Assembly (NCBI GenBank): GCA_030550555.1
Contig: JAUQPD010000034.1
Span: 1 to 41,728, forward strand
Source of the DNA: Thermodesulfobacteriota bacterium
GTDB lineage: Bacteria > Desulfobacterota > Thermodesulfobacteria > Thermodesulfobacteriales > Thermodesulfobacteriaceae
Length of the DNA: 41,728 nucleotides
Reading direction: 5' to 3'
Shown: piece after piece, positions 15,420 to 23,533 of the stretch
How the letters are laid out: each line of letters opens with the position of its first letter
How positions within the stretch are numbered: the stretch's first letter is position 1
Notes under the pieces: generated by a model
What the model was told of the DNA's origin: nothing
The model's database searches: none
What the model saw: the letters and a program-made list of their open reading frames with translations, nothing else
Program-made: the position numbers and the translations under genes

Positions 15420-17621
15420 TTACCATCCCTTAAATGGATTTTCACCATATGTTTTGATAGTCTCTGCAAATTCATTCATCTTATTAACTATTTTCTCTAG
15501 TTCGTCAATCGCTACAGTATCTATTGTAACTCTCTCCATCTCCAATGCAAGCTGCTGAAGTGTTTCTTGAACATTCTCCATCCTTCTATTGGCAAGCTCG
15601 CTACCTTTGATGAAATGACACTGATAATTTTCACCATATTTGCACCCAAGGAGTAAAATCCCGTCATATCCCTTACTCATAGCATCTTTAACAAATGACA
15701 CATTAACTGCTCCAAGGCATCTTACAGGAATAATTCTAAAGCCTACAGGAATGCTCATTCTCTTATAGGCAATCATATCGAGAGCTGGTAGAGCATCATT
15801 CTCGCATACAAAGGCCATAAATCTATATTGCTCATAGCCTTGTTCAGGCATTTCAGTAGCCTTTATCATACTCCCAACCATATCAATTGAATAGTCCTTG
15901 AAATTGATAATTCTCTGTGGACATGATCCAAAACAGGTTCCACATCTTCTACAACGTGTTATGAATGGTATTGGGAATGCTTTCTCATCCTCGTTCAAGG
16001 CTCCAAAAGGACATTCCTCCGTACATCTCTTACACTGGGTGCACATCTTGAGATCCCACTCTGGATAGGCATAATCCCATGTTCTTGGATGAACCGCATG
16101 CCCCACCTCTATTGCCTTGAGACACTGAATTGCCTTTAGCGCAGCCCCACGAGCATCCTCAATAGCCTGGTCTATAGTCATTGGCTGATGCACTGCACCA
16201 GCAGCATATATTCCGGTTCTTCTGGTCTCATAGGGGAAGCAGATGTAATTGGAATCTGCATAACCATAAAAGAGCTCGAGCTCTGGTAATGCAGGACCTT
16301 GTCTATATTCTAGATTAAGCACTGCCTCCTCTGCAGTCACTGGAACCATACCAACAGCAAGCACTACAAGATCTACTTCAAGCTCAACTTTCTCACCAAG
16401 AAGCGTATTATCCACAACTACCTTTACCTTACCATTAGAACCCTCACTTATGGATACAATATCTCCCTTTGTAAGAAAAACCCCAGGATCATCCTGAAGA
16501 GTCTTGTAGAAGTTTTCGTAGATCCCCATCGTTCTCATATACTCATAAACAATATAAGCCTTTGCGTCAGGATTGGCTTCTCTTAAGTATTTTGCCTGTT
16601 TCAAACTTGCAAGACAACAATAGCTCGAACAATAGGGAAGATGATTTTCATCCCTCTGACCTGCACACTGCACAAAGAGCACACTATTTACAGGTGCCCC
16701 ATCAGATGGTCTAACAAATCTCCCCTCAACAGCCATTTTCTCAAAATCTACATTGGTAATCACGTTAGGTACTACACCAAATCCAAGGTGAGATAACTGA
16801 CTCGCATCATAGGGCTTGAACCCAACCGCAAGAACAATAGCTCCAATCTTTACCTCTTCCTCTTTGTTGCCCTGTTTTATTGTAACCCTGTAAAGCCCTG
16901 GGCCTCCAGATGTCTTTGTGACCACAGCTCCCTTGTAAACCTTGATCCTCTCATTCCCTTCAACTTCCTTAATGAGATCGTTCACAATTGGAGTGACGAG
17001 ATTTTTATATGGTGGTTTAGTCTCACAATGGGCCTTCATTCTTCTGGCAAAACCACCAAGCTCATTTTCCTTTTCTACCACAATAACATCATACCCTGCC
17101 TTAGCACACTCAAGAGCTGCAGTCAATCCTGCAACTCCACCACCGATTACCAAGATAGTATTGGATATCTCTTCCTCTGGCTTGAATGGCTCTGGCGTCT
17201 TGTAAACCCTGAGCTTAGCTACACTCATTCTCACGTAATCCTTGGCAAGAGCCATGAGCTCATCTCGAAAAGTGACCCCACTAGCTACTTCAATAGAATC
17301 GTCAACACCATTACCATTCTGTCCTACAGGAAATCTGCTCCAAACTACTCCCTCTCTTAGACTAACACGATCGACTGCTACCTTACCAAAGTTGAATACA
17401 TCATAATTAACTCTCATTGAACAAGCACAGATTGATACCGCATCAAGTCCATCTTCCTGTATTTTTGTGTTGATGAAATCTCTTCCCTCTTTCGAACATA
17501 AAAATTCTTTGCTGTAAACAGATTGAGCTCCCTGCTCTCTTGCAACTGCCTCAAGCTCTTCAATATTCAACCTCTTTTCGATATCACAACTCTTACATAT
17601 AAAAACTCCAATCTTCTCCAT
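15420..17621 (-). CDS. qmoB: Quinone-interacting oxidoreductase subunit QmoB
   Basis: A 733-residue HdrA-like flavoprotein. The N-terminal part (about 1-140) carries CKSC and CACSMRVNYD, resembling the HdrA N-terminal region; then the FAD fold with VIGGGVAGLTAALECAKAGY, VEKENELGGFARRM and VLFVQCAGQRDENHLPYCS; two ferredoxin motifs CTQCKRCTEECPFG and CRRCGTCFGSCPQ; and a C-terminal MvhD-like domain (VPVRCLG-type segment IIPVRCLGAVN and LLLGCKYGENYQCHF). This HdrA-MvhD fusion is typical of QmoB. It sits between QmoC in the membrane and QmoA/AprAB in the cytoplasm. Some Qmo models propose electron bifurcation or confurcation; sequence alone does not settle this. Confidence 0.95.
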   Translation of the reverse strand: MEKIGVFICKSCDIEKRLNIEELEAVAREQGAQSVYSKEFLCSKEGRDFINTKIQEDGLDAVSICACSMRVNYDVFNFGKVAVDRVSLREGVVWSRFPVGQNGNGVDDSIEVASGVTFRDELMALAKDYVRMSVAKLRVYKTPEPFKPEEEISNTILVIGGGVAGLTAALECAKAGYDVIVVEKENELGGFARRMKAHCETKPPYKNLVTPIVNDLIKEVEGNERIKVYKGAVVTKTSGGPGLYRVTIKQGNKEEEVKIGAIVLAVGFKPYDASQLSHLGFGVVPNVITNVDFEKMAVEGRFVRPSDGAPVNSVLFVQCAGQRDENHLPYCSSYCCLASLKQAKYLREANPDAKAYIVYEYMRTMGIYENFYKTLQDDPGVFLTKGDIVSISEGSNGKVKVVVDNTLLGEKVELEVDLVVLAVGMVPVTAEEAVLNLEYRQGPALPELELFYGYADSNYICFPYETRRTGIYAAGAVHQPMTIDQAIEDARGAALKAIQCLKAIEVGHAVHPRTWDYAYPEWDLKMCTQCKRCTEECPFGALNEDEKAFPIPFITRCRRCGTCFGSCPQRIINFKDYSIDMVGSMIKATEMPEQGYEQYRFMAFVCENDALPALDMIAYKRMSIPVGFRIIPVRCLGAVNVSFVKDAMSKGYDGILLLGCKYGENYQCHFIKGSELANRRMENVQETLQQLALEMERVTIDTVAIDELEKIVNKMNEFAETIKTYGENPFKGW

Positions 17622-17635
17622 CGTTTACCTCCTTT

Positions 17636-18877
17636 TTATGCGCTTTTAATAATTTGCAACGCCTTTATAACTGCACCAGTTGCAGACTCATTTGAACACA
17701 TAACATCTAGAGGCTTCTTAGCACAGCCAACTGGAATTATTCCCTCCTTCTCAACTACAAAACCATATTCATCAGTGGTAAGGCCTGGGATAGGATTATC
17801 AGATGTGCTTGGTTGCATTCCTAAAGCTAAAACAACCATATTTACTCTCTCATTAACTTTCTTTCCTGATAAAGTATCCTCAGCAGTTACAATTAAATCT
17901 TTAGTAGCAGGATCCTCTTCAATCTTGGCAACCTTACCTTTTATGAAGTTGATATTCGCTTCATTTTGAGCTCTCTTTAAGAATTTTTCATATCTGCCAG
18001 GGGTCCTTATATCGATATAGAACACAAGACATTCAGTCTCTGGCGACTGCTCTGCAAGATAAAGAGTATGTTTAAGTGTAGCTAAACAACAGATGTATGA
18101 ACAATAGGGTAGATGATTTTCATCACGTGATCCTGCACACTGAACAAAAGCTACACGTTTTGGTGCCTCTCCATCAGACGGCCTCAATATTCTTCCGCCA
18201 GTTGGTCCCCACGGAGATGCCATTCTCTCGACCTGCATGTTAGTCACAACATTTGCATATTTGCCATATCCGAGATTGTCAAGACGTGTCGCATCATATA
18301 ACTTCCATCCCGTCGCCCAGATTATCGCTCCTACCTCAAGTTCGAAAACTTCCTCCTTCATGTCTGGATCTATAGCATTGTATGGACAGGCACTAATGAT
18401 CCTCTCAAGATCTCCAGGTGCGAGAGCATTTTTATCCAAAACATACTTCCCAGGAAAGGCCATTGGAGAAGGAAGATATATAGCCTTTGTCTTCCCTAAA
18501 CCAAAATCGAAATCGCTAACTCTCTCTCCCTCACAGACCTTCTCGCACTCACCACAGGCAGTGCAATTATCATTAACAAAACGAGGTCTCTTCCTCAATT
18601 TTACTTTGAAATTTCCAGGGCCTCCATTAATCTCTAAAACATCAGTCATTGTGTATATAGTTAGATTGGGATTCGCTTTCATTCTTTTGTAATTCAATTC
18701 AAGTCCACAAGTAGGAGGACATAACTTTGGAAAATAATAACGAAGTTGTCCAACTCTGCCACCAAGTGTAGGTTCCCTCTCGACTAGATATACTGGAACC
18801 TCCATCTCTGCTGCTTCAATAGCAGATGTGATGCCACTTATACCTCCACCCACTACTAATATACTCTGATTTGCCAT
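17636..18877 (-). CDS. qmoA: Quinone-interacting oxidoreductase subunit QmoA
   Basis: QmoA is the smaller soluble HdrA-like FAD subunit. The 413 residues begin with ILVVGGGISGITSAIEAAEM, then VEREPTLGGRVGQLRYYFPK and PPTCGLELNYKRM, where HdrA-type cysteines ligate a cluster; CTACGECEKVCEGER follows; VAFVQCAGSRDENHLPYCSY closes the FAD domain. Length fits QmoA of other sulfate reducers. It starts at ATG 18877 behind GGGAGGT, 14 bases ahead of qmoB. The gap to aprA contains a terminator and a long palindrome, so qmoABC is probably expressed as a separate or attenuated unit. Confidence 0.94.
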   Translation of the reverse strand: MANQSILVVGGGISGITSAIEAAEMEVPVYLVEREPTLGGRVGQLRYYFPKLCPPTCGLELNYKRMKANPNLTIYTMTDVLEINGGPGNFKVKLRKRPRFVNDNCTACGECEKVCEGERVSDFDFGLGKTKAIYLPSPMAFPGKYVLDKNALAPGDLERIISACPYNAIDPDMKEEVFELEVGAIIWATGWKLYDATRLDNLGYGKYANVVTNMQVERMASPWGPTGGRILRPSDGEAPKRVAFVQCAGSRDENHLPYCSYICCLATLKHTLYLAEQSPETECLVFYIDIRTPGRYEKFLKRAQNEANINFIKGKVAKIEEDPATKDLIVTAEDTLSGKKVNERVNMVVLALGMQPSTSDNPIPGLTTDEYGFVVEKEGIIPVGCAKKPLDVMCSNESATGAVIKALQIIKSA

Positions 18878-18896
18878 AATTTACCTCCCGATGGAT

Positions 18897-18924
18897 ATTT
18901 TATTTTTTCAGGATAAGGTCTTAA
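18897..18924 (-). promoter_or_regulatory. Possible qmoABC promoter inside the palindrome
   Basis: Minus strand TTAAGA (complement of 18919-18924), 16-base spacer, TAAAAT (complement of 18897-18902). The -35 box lies at the loop and the spacer is one arm of the 18-bp palindrome, so the palindrome could act as an operator. Matches are imperfect. Confidence 0.35.
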
Positions 18925-18952
18925 CTAACATTCAGACCTTATCCTGAAAAAA
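18903..18952. repeat. Perfect 18-bp inverted repeat between aprA and qmoA
   Basis: Left arm TTTTTTCAGGATAAGGTC (18903-18920), 14-base loop, and an exact reverse complement at 18935-18952. As RNA from either strand the U run lies 5' of the stem and pairs with an A run on the 3' side, so this is not a standard terminator. It may be an mRNA processing or stabilising hairpin at the apr/qmo border, or a binding site for a dimeric regulator. Confidence 0.85.
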
Positions 18953-18983
18953 TAAAAAAAGAGGGGGCCTAAGCCCCCTCTTT
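18953..18983 (-). terminator. Rho-independent terminator of aprBA
   Basis: Minus strand: an 11-bp stem (AAAGAGGGGGC pairing over 18958-18968 and 18973-18983) with a 4-base loop, followed by a T7-A-T6 tract, 10 bases after the aprA stop. This is a strong intrinsic terminator in the aprA direction and should reduce or stop readthrough into qmo. Confidence 0.85.
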
Positions 18984-18993
18984 AGCTACTCAA

Positions 18994-20994
18994 TTAGGGT
19001 CCAAGTGGATCAGGAATGATCTGGACGTATGGATAAGTTTCAAGCTCCCACTGTTTGGTCTCAGGATTCCATCTGGAGAGTGTGAAACATCTCCAATTAG
19101 CATCGTCAATGTTGGGATAATCTGCTCTGTAGTAGTAACCTGGATAACGTGTCTCCTCTCTAAAGAGAATGTGGAGAAGATGAGCTTCAGCTGTCCATAC
19201 TCTGTGTCTGTTCTCCCAGGCTCTCATGAGCTCGTGAAGGTCTCTGGCAGCAGCAAGCTCCATATCCTCTTTGAGCATTCTGAGTAATTCAAGCCCTCTC
19301 TCGAGCATTACCTTATTGGTCATATAGTAGGTTGATGTTCCAGCAACATACTCATCCATCAGCTTCATAAGCCTTGCCTGAATGTGACGTGGAATAAGAT
19401 AGTTGGGGTTAATCTCAAAAGCGGTTGTTGCATTCTTATACTGCTCAAATCTATACCAAGGTCCATAAACCTCTTTCTTGAGCTCCTCAGGAGTCTCCTT
19501 AATTGCTGGCTTGTAATCCTTGTGATCTAGACAGAATTTCACCATAGCCTTAGCTGCAATTCTTCCCTCAACGTGAGATCCAGAGGAGAACTTATGTCCA
19601 CTTGCCCCAACAGTGTCACCTGCACAGAATAGACCCTTCACTGTTGTCATTCTGTTGTAAAGACCGATTTCTCTCCAAGGCTTCTTATATTCCTCAGGTA
19701 CCCAGTCCTCATCTGGCCCACAACACCAAGCACCAGCACATCCAGCGTGAGATCCAAGGAAGTATGGCTCAGTAGGCATAATTTCAGAGGGTTTCTTTTC
19801 AGGCTCGATGTTCAAACATGCCCAGAGACCAGCCTGTCCAACACACATGTCAAGGAAGTCTTCCCATGCCTCTGCAATAAGATGCTTAAACTCTTTCTTG
19901 TCCATTGTCTTTTCAGCTTCCTGAAGCGCCCACTCAGTGTGCATTAGAATAGGTCCCCTTCCCTCTTTCATCTCAATCAACATCGCGTGGTTTCTCAAAC
20001 AAGTTCCCACGACAGAAGCTTCACTGTAAGGTGCAAACTTCTTGAGTTCATCCTTGTGCTTGGCAACATAATCCTCATCAAAAGCATTGGTTGCCCTTGC
20101 CTTGAAGAGCAAGAACCAAGCTCCAACAGGTCCATATCCATCTTTAAATCTCGCAGGAACAAACCTGTTCTCCATGAGAACTAGCTTCGCACCGCTCATT
20201 GCACACATAGCATATCCAGATCCAGGATTCCAAACAGGATACCAGGTTCTCCCCTTACCCTCATCTATGGATCTTGGACGAAAGATGTTAACCGCACCAC
20301 CAGTTGCAAGAAGCGTTGCATTGGCCTTGATAATGAAAATCTTGTTCTCTCTTACAGAAAATCCGACAGCTCCTGCGCATCTGTTCTTCTCATTTGCATC
20401 GAGAAGAGGTCTGACAATGAAGCATCTCTCAATTATCTCAGCCTTATCATATGAAGCAAGAGCGTTCTTTGCTGCCTCGGCTACAATAACCTTGTAGGAC
20501 TCACCATTGATCATGATCTGCCAACGGCCAGAACGAACAGGCTGGGCTCCATTCTTGAGAAGAAGTCCCCTTGCCTTTGCCTCTGCACCATCGAGAGTCT
20601 TACCAGTATTGGGATCCTTCTTCCAAATGGGAAGACCCCATTCCTCAAAAGCATGCACAGTGTCATCAACGTGCCTACCAACATCAAAGGAGAGATCCTC
20701 ACGAACAATTCCCATAAGGTCGCATCTCACCATTCTGACATAATCATCGGGCTTGTTTTCTCCAATGTAGGTGTTGATCGCAGAGAGTCCCATAGCAACT
20801 GCACCAGATCTCTCTAGAGCAGCCTTGTCACAGAGAAGAATCCTCAAACCATGGGGTTTTGCCCAACGAACCGCTTCAACAGCAGCACCACAGGCTGCCA
20901 TTCCACCACCTACTATGAGTATATCAGTCTCCTTCTCGACAATTTCAGGCTCAGCACAAGGTAGTCCGAAGTTGTAAAAATGGATCTTAGGCAT
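18994..20994 (-). CDS. aprA: Adenylylsulfate (APS) reductase alpha subunit
   Basis: AprA holds the FAD at which APS is reduced to sulfite and AMP in the cytoplasm. The 666-residue length is normal for dissimilatory AprA. Visible blocks: TDILIVGGGMAACGAAVEAV (FAD binding), the family-typical DLMGIVREDLSFDVGRHVDD, NGESYKVIVAEAAK, GPVGAWFLLFKARATNA, CAGAWCCGPDEDW, and the GASGHKFSSGSHVEGRIAAK segment that binds flavin, then a C-terminal helical domain rich in Arg and Trp. I take ATG 20994 (MPKIHFYNFG), behind AAAGGAGGTG; GTG 21003 lies inside the ribosome site. It is 22 bases after aprB, the usual aprBA order. Confidence 0.97.
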   Translation of the reverse strand: MPKIHFYNFGLPCAEPEIVEKETDILIVGGGMAACGAAVEAVRWAKPHGLRILLCDKAALERSGAVAMGLSAINTYIGENKPDDYVRMVRCDLMGIVREDLSFDVGRHVDDTVHAFEEWGLPIWKKDPNTGKTLDGAEAKARGLLLKNGAQPVRSGRWQIMINGESYKVIVAEAAKNALASYDKAEIIERCFIVRPLLDANEKNRCAGAVGFSVRENKIFIIKANATLLATGGAVNIFRPRSIDEGKGRTWYPVWNPGSGYAMCAMSGAKLVLMENRFVPARFKDGYGPVGAWFLLFKARATNAFDEDYVAKHKDELKKFAPYSEASVVGTCLRNHAMLIEMKEGRGPILMHTEWALQEAEKTMDKKEFKHLIAEAWEDFLDMCVGQAGLWACLNIEPEKKPSEIMPTEPYFLGSHAGCAGAWCCGPDEDWVPEEYKKPWREIGLYNRMTTVKGLFCAGDTVGASGHKFSSGSHVEGRIAAKAMVKFCLDHKDYKPAIKETPEELKKEVYGPWYRFEQYKNATTAFEINPNYLIPRHIQARLMKLMDEYVAGTSTYYMTNKVMLERGLELLRMLKEDMELAAARDLHELMRAWENRHRVWTAEAHLLHILFREETRYPGYYYRADYPNIDDANWRCFTLSRWNPETKQWELETYPYVQIIPDPLGP

Positions 20995-21016
20995 AGCCTT
21001 CACCTCCTTTTATTTT

Positions 21017-21502
21017 TTAGATTGTCATTTTCTTATCAATGCAAGGGAAAACTTTATTCAAAACTGCCTCAGGCTTCTTGGGTTCAATACCCTGAACCGC
21101 CTGTGTAAAAAGCTGGTTAGTGTTGAGCTTTGCAGGATCTGGATCACTGAGTCCAAGTGTGGGATCAGCAGATCCTTCAGGAGTGGTTCTAATGGGGAAT
21201 TTAAATCTCAAAACAACACCGTTTCTAAACTTGATGGTCCACATAATATCTGTTGTTCCTCTCATAGGCTGACATGTTCCATGCAGAGGAGCAAAGTCAG
21301 CATAATGTCTTACAGAAATAGCTCCCTGAGGACAGCTCTTTACACAGCTATAGCATTCCCAGCACTGTTCAGGCTCCTGGTTGTATGCCCTCATTGCCTC
21401 AGGGTCGAGAATCATTAAATTATTGGGACAGATGTACATACATACTGTCCTGTCTCCTCCCTTGCATCCATCACACTTCTCAGGATTTACATAGGTTGGC
21501 AT
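21017..21502 (-). CDS. aprB: APS reductase beta subunit
   Basis: AprB feeds electrons from QmoABC to AprA through two [4Fe-4S] clusters. The 161-residue product starts MPTYVNPEKCDGC and shows both cysteine sets: CDGCKGGDRTVCMYICP and CWECYSCVKSCP. The C-terminal tail (about 100-161), which wraps around AprA in known structures, is present and of normal length. ATG 21502 follows AAGGAGGTG; the GTG six bases earlier overlaps that site and is not used. A candidate promoter lies in the 106-base gap upstream. Confidence 0.97.
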   Translation of the reverse strand: MPTYVNPEKCDGCKGGDRTVCMYICPNNLMILDPEAMRAYNQEPEQCWECYSCVKSCPQGAISVRHYADFAPLHGTCQPMRGTTDIMWTIKFRNGVVLRFKFPIRTTPEGSADPTLGLSDPDPAKLNTNQLFTQAVQGIEPKKPEAVLNKVFPCIDKKMTI

Positions 21503-21540
21503 AGTCACACCTCCTTATGTTTTTTTTAGTTTCTGGTATT

Positions 21541-21568
21541 ATTTTAAAATTCCTTTCAAACATTTCAA
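21541..21568 (-). promoter_or_regulatory. Possible internal promoter for aprBA
   Basis: Minus strand TTGAAA (complement of 21563-21568), 16-base spacer, TAAAAT (complement of 21541-21546), in the only sizeable gap between sat and aprB. It would let aprBA be made in excess of sat. Confidence 0.4.
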
Positions 21569-21608
21569 GACCTTTTCATTCCTTCCTTCATTCCTCATAA
21601 AACAAACT

Positions 21609-21965
21609 CTATTCCTCAATCTCAGGCGGTGGAAGAAATTCGGATTCTTTTGCAGCTAGCTCCTTTATCTCATTAATCCTAGCAAGCACAGCCCTTGCTA
21701 CATCTTCAGTCAGACTTTTCTGATTTGCAATCTCCTCAAATAGCGCCCTTCTAAAAGCTACAGGAGTATCAGTTATGCAAGCACGTGAATCTATTCTTGC
21801 TGTTTCAAAAGCCTTAAGGATCTCGTTTTTGACATCCTCACCAACCTTTAATCTTAAAACCTTGAGCTCTCCTCCAAACACAGCCTCGATATTTGCCTCA
21901 ACTGGTGTTCCCTTAATCTTGCTCAATCTGTAATCATCAAGGAAAATTTCAAGTATATATTCCAT
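21609..21965 (-). CDS. Conserved-position small protein between sat and aprB
   Basis: An acidic soluble protein of 118 residues without transmembrane segments, signal peptide or cysteine pairs (one Cys). Mixed beta (1-45) and alpha (46-108) pattern; the end is a short Pro/Glu tail. It starts at ATG 21965 behind TGAGGAGGTG, 30 bases after the sat stop. I do not recognise a domain. As I recall, Archaeoglobus fulgidus also has a small unknown gene (AF1668) between sat and aprB; whether the two are homologous cannot be checked here, but the shared position suggests a role linked to APS formation, transfer or reductase assembly. The ribosome site and lack of lesions make it a real gene. Confidence 0.85.
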   Translation of the reverse strand: MEYILEIFLDDYRLSKIKGTPVEANIEAVFGGELKVLRLKVGEDVKNEILKAFETARIDSRACITDTPVAFRRALFEEIANQKSLTEDVARAVLARINEIKELAAKESEFLPPPEIEE

Positions 21966-21995
21966 CGCTTCACCTCCTCACTTTGTTGTCAAGTT

Positions 21996-23372
21996 TTAAT
22001 CTAAATCTGGAATATCAACTTCTAATTCCTGCTCCTTCCACTGGACATAACGCTCATTAACAAATGGATAGTTAAATTTCTTCCACCACTTGACAACTAC
22101 CTTAAATACCTCAGGTCTCATAATTATGTTTGGTGGCTGAACACCTTCCGCAACAAGCCCTCTTATGAGACTTCCAGAAAGTTTCTGCTTCTGCTTGCTG
22201 TGACCACAGGTCTCACTGTAGACCATCTCTTTACATACAGGACAATACCAAAACTCTCTCATGTTCTGTGGCCTAATAAGAAGACCTCCCTCAACCTCAT
22301 TTACTGGTTTGTCAAAACCATAACTTGGTATACCCTTAAGCCAGAGAATCTGCGTTGCAAAGGAATCGTAATACTCACCAACAGCTGCATGGTCACGACC
22401 AAACATATGATGAGTACAACCCATATTCTGACGAATTATTCCATGAAGCAAACTCTCAAGAGGATTACCATATCTCATATCCCAAAGAGTAAAGGTTACC
22501 ATGTGTCTTTCAGGCTTAATGTAACCATACTTGTTTACTGCCTCATGAGCCTCAAGAATTGCCTCGTCAGGATAGTCTCCCCTTCTCTTAACTCCAATAA
22601 TCGCGTTCACCAAGATACCATGACAAGGCTCAACATCTCCAGTATAAGCTGCATTTTTCATTAAGTGTTCATGACCCACGTGAGGAACATTCCTTGTCTG
22701 ATGAGCAATGACTGTCCTCCAACCTCTACGCTCAAACTCCTCCCTACACTTCCTTGGAGGTAGCCAAAATCTATCATAAGGTGGCTTAAAAACGGGCTCA
22801 TTAATTATTGTGTATTTTCCAGCAAGGATTATAGGATTGTGCGACCTATAAATGACCCAACCAGGATGCTTATCATCAAACTTCTCCCTGACAACCTCTG
22901 GATTTGTCTCGGGTGTTCCAAAAGTCCTATTTGCAAGCTCTTCTGGATCAATCTCATAAATCTCCTCAATGTCAAGAATTGCAAAGGGCTTCCCTTTTAG
23001 TGTCAACAAGAGCCTATCTCCCTCGCTGACACCAAGCTTCTGATAGTCCTCCTTTGATATGTCAAAGAGAATTGGATAAGGGAAAACCCAACCAGAAAGT
23101 AATCTTCTCTTGGAAAGAACGCTCTCAAGCTCTGCAGAAGTCATAGATCCCTCAACAGGGCTAAAGAAACCATAACATACAGACATTATCTCACGATAGA
23201 CGTTTCTCACAGGAACTCCACGTTTATAATGAAGCGTAGGCTTTATTTCATAAACCGCACCTGTTTTTTTACAAGCCTCATAAAACTTCTTTGCTATCCT
23301 CCTGTCTGTAATGACCCTCTCAACCAATTTACCACCATGAGGCATGGGCCTCTTAAAGTAGAGCTCTGACAT
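21996..23372 (-). CDS. sat: Sulfate adenylyltransferase (ATP sulfurylase), homo-oligomeric type
   Basis: Sat activates sulfate with ATP to give APS and pyrophosphate, the first step of dissimilatory sulfate reduction (or, in reverse, makes ATP from APS). The 458 residues hold the PUA-like N-terminal domain (about 1-170) and the catalytic domain with HQTRNVPHVGHEHLMKNA (QxRN and HxxH motifs) and HMFGRDHAAVGEYY (GRDHAxxG). Near the C-terminus CPVCKEMVYSETCGH forms a zinc site also known from thermophile enzymes. No APS-kinase domain follows, fitting the dissimilatory role. I start at ATG 23372 behind AAAGGAGGTG, not TTG 23390. It heads the sulfate genes, 161 bases after nuoN. Confidence 0.97.
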   Translation of the reverse strand: MSELYFKRPMPHGGKLVERVITDRRIAKKFYEACKKTGAVYEIKPTLHYKRGVPVRNVYREIMSVCYGFFSPVEGSMTSAELESVLSKRRLLSGWVFPYPILFDISKEDYQKLGVSEGDRLLLTLKGKPFAILDIEEIYEIDPEELANRTFGTPETNPEVVREKFDDKHPGWVIYRSHNPIILAGKYTIINEPVFKPPYDRFWLPPRKCREEFERRGWRTVIAHQTRNVPHVGHEHLMKNAAYTGDVEPCHGILVNAIIGVKRRGDYPDEAILEAHEAVNKYGYIKPERHMVTFTLWDMRYGNPLESLLHGIIRQNMGCTHHMFGRDHAAVGEYYDSFATQILWLKGIPSYGFDKPVNEVEGGLLIRPQNMREFWYCPVCKEMVYSETCGHSKQKQKLSGSLIRGLVAEGVQPPNIIMRPEVFKVVVKWWKKFNYPFVNERYVQWKEQELEVDIPDLD

Positions 23373-23411
23373 CCTGCACCTCCTTTCCAAATTTGATGTT
23401 TTTCATCTGTG

Positions 23412-23438
23412 ATTTTAAGAGTTTTTTATTAAAGTCAA
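23412..23438 (-). promoter_or_regulatory. Possible sat promoter
   Basis: Minus strand TTGACT (complement of 23433-23438), 15-base spacer, TAAAAT (complement of 23412-23417), about 40 bases before the sat ATG. The spacer is short, so strength is uncertain. The rest of the 161-base nuoN-sat gap holds only an AT-rich imperfect hairpin. Confidence 0.4.
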
Positions 23439-23533
23439 TCCCAATTAATGGCACAAAAGGGAATTTAACGGTATTTCCTTCACTTTTTTTAGAATTTTGA
23501 ATAAAATTTCTCATAAATTCGCTCGTTTAAATT

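Noticed and set aside
20087-20497. Plus-strand open frame antisense to aprA
   Set aside because: Codon-mirror shadow of a highly conserved gene; the product resembles nothing.
23485-23520. AT-rich inverted repeat after nuoN as terminator
   Set aside because: Weak stem of A/T pairs followed by A on the minus strand; no U tract in the nuo direction.
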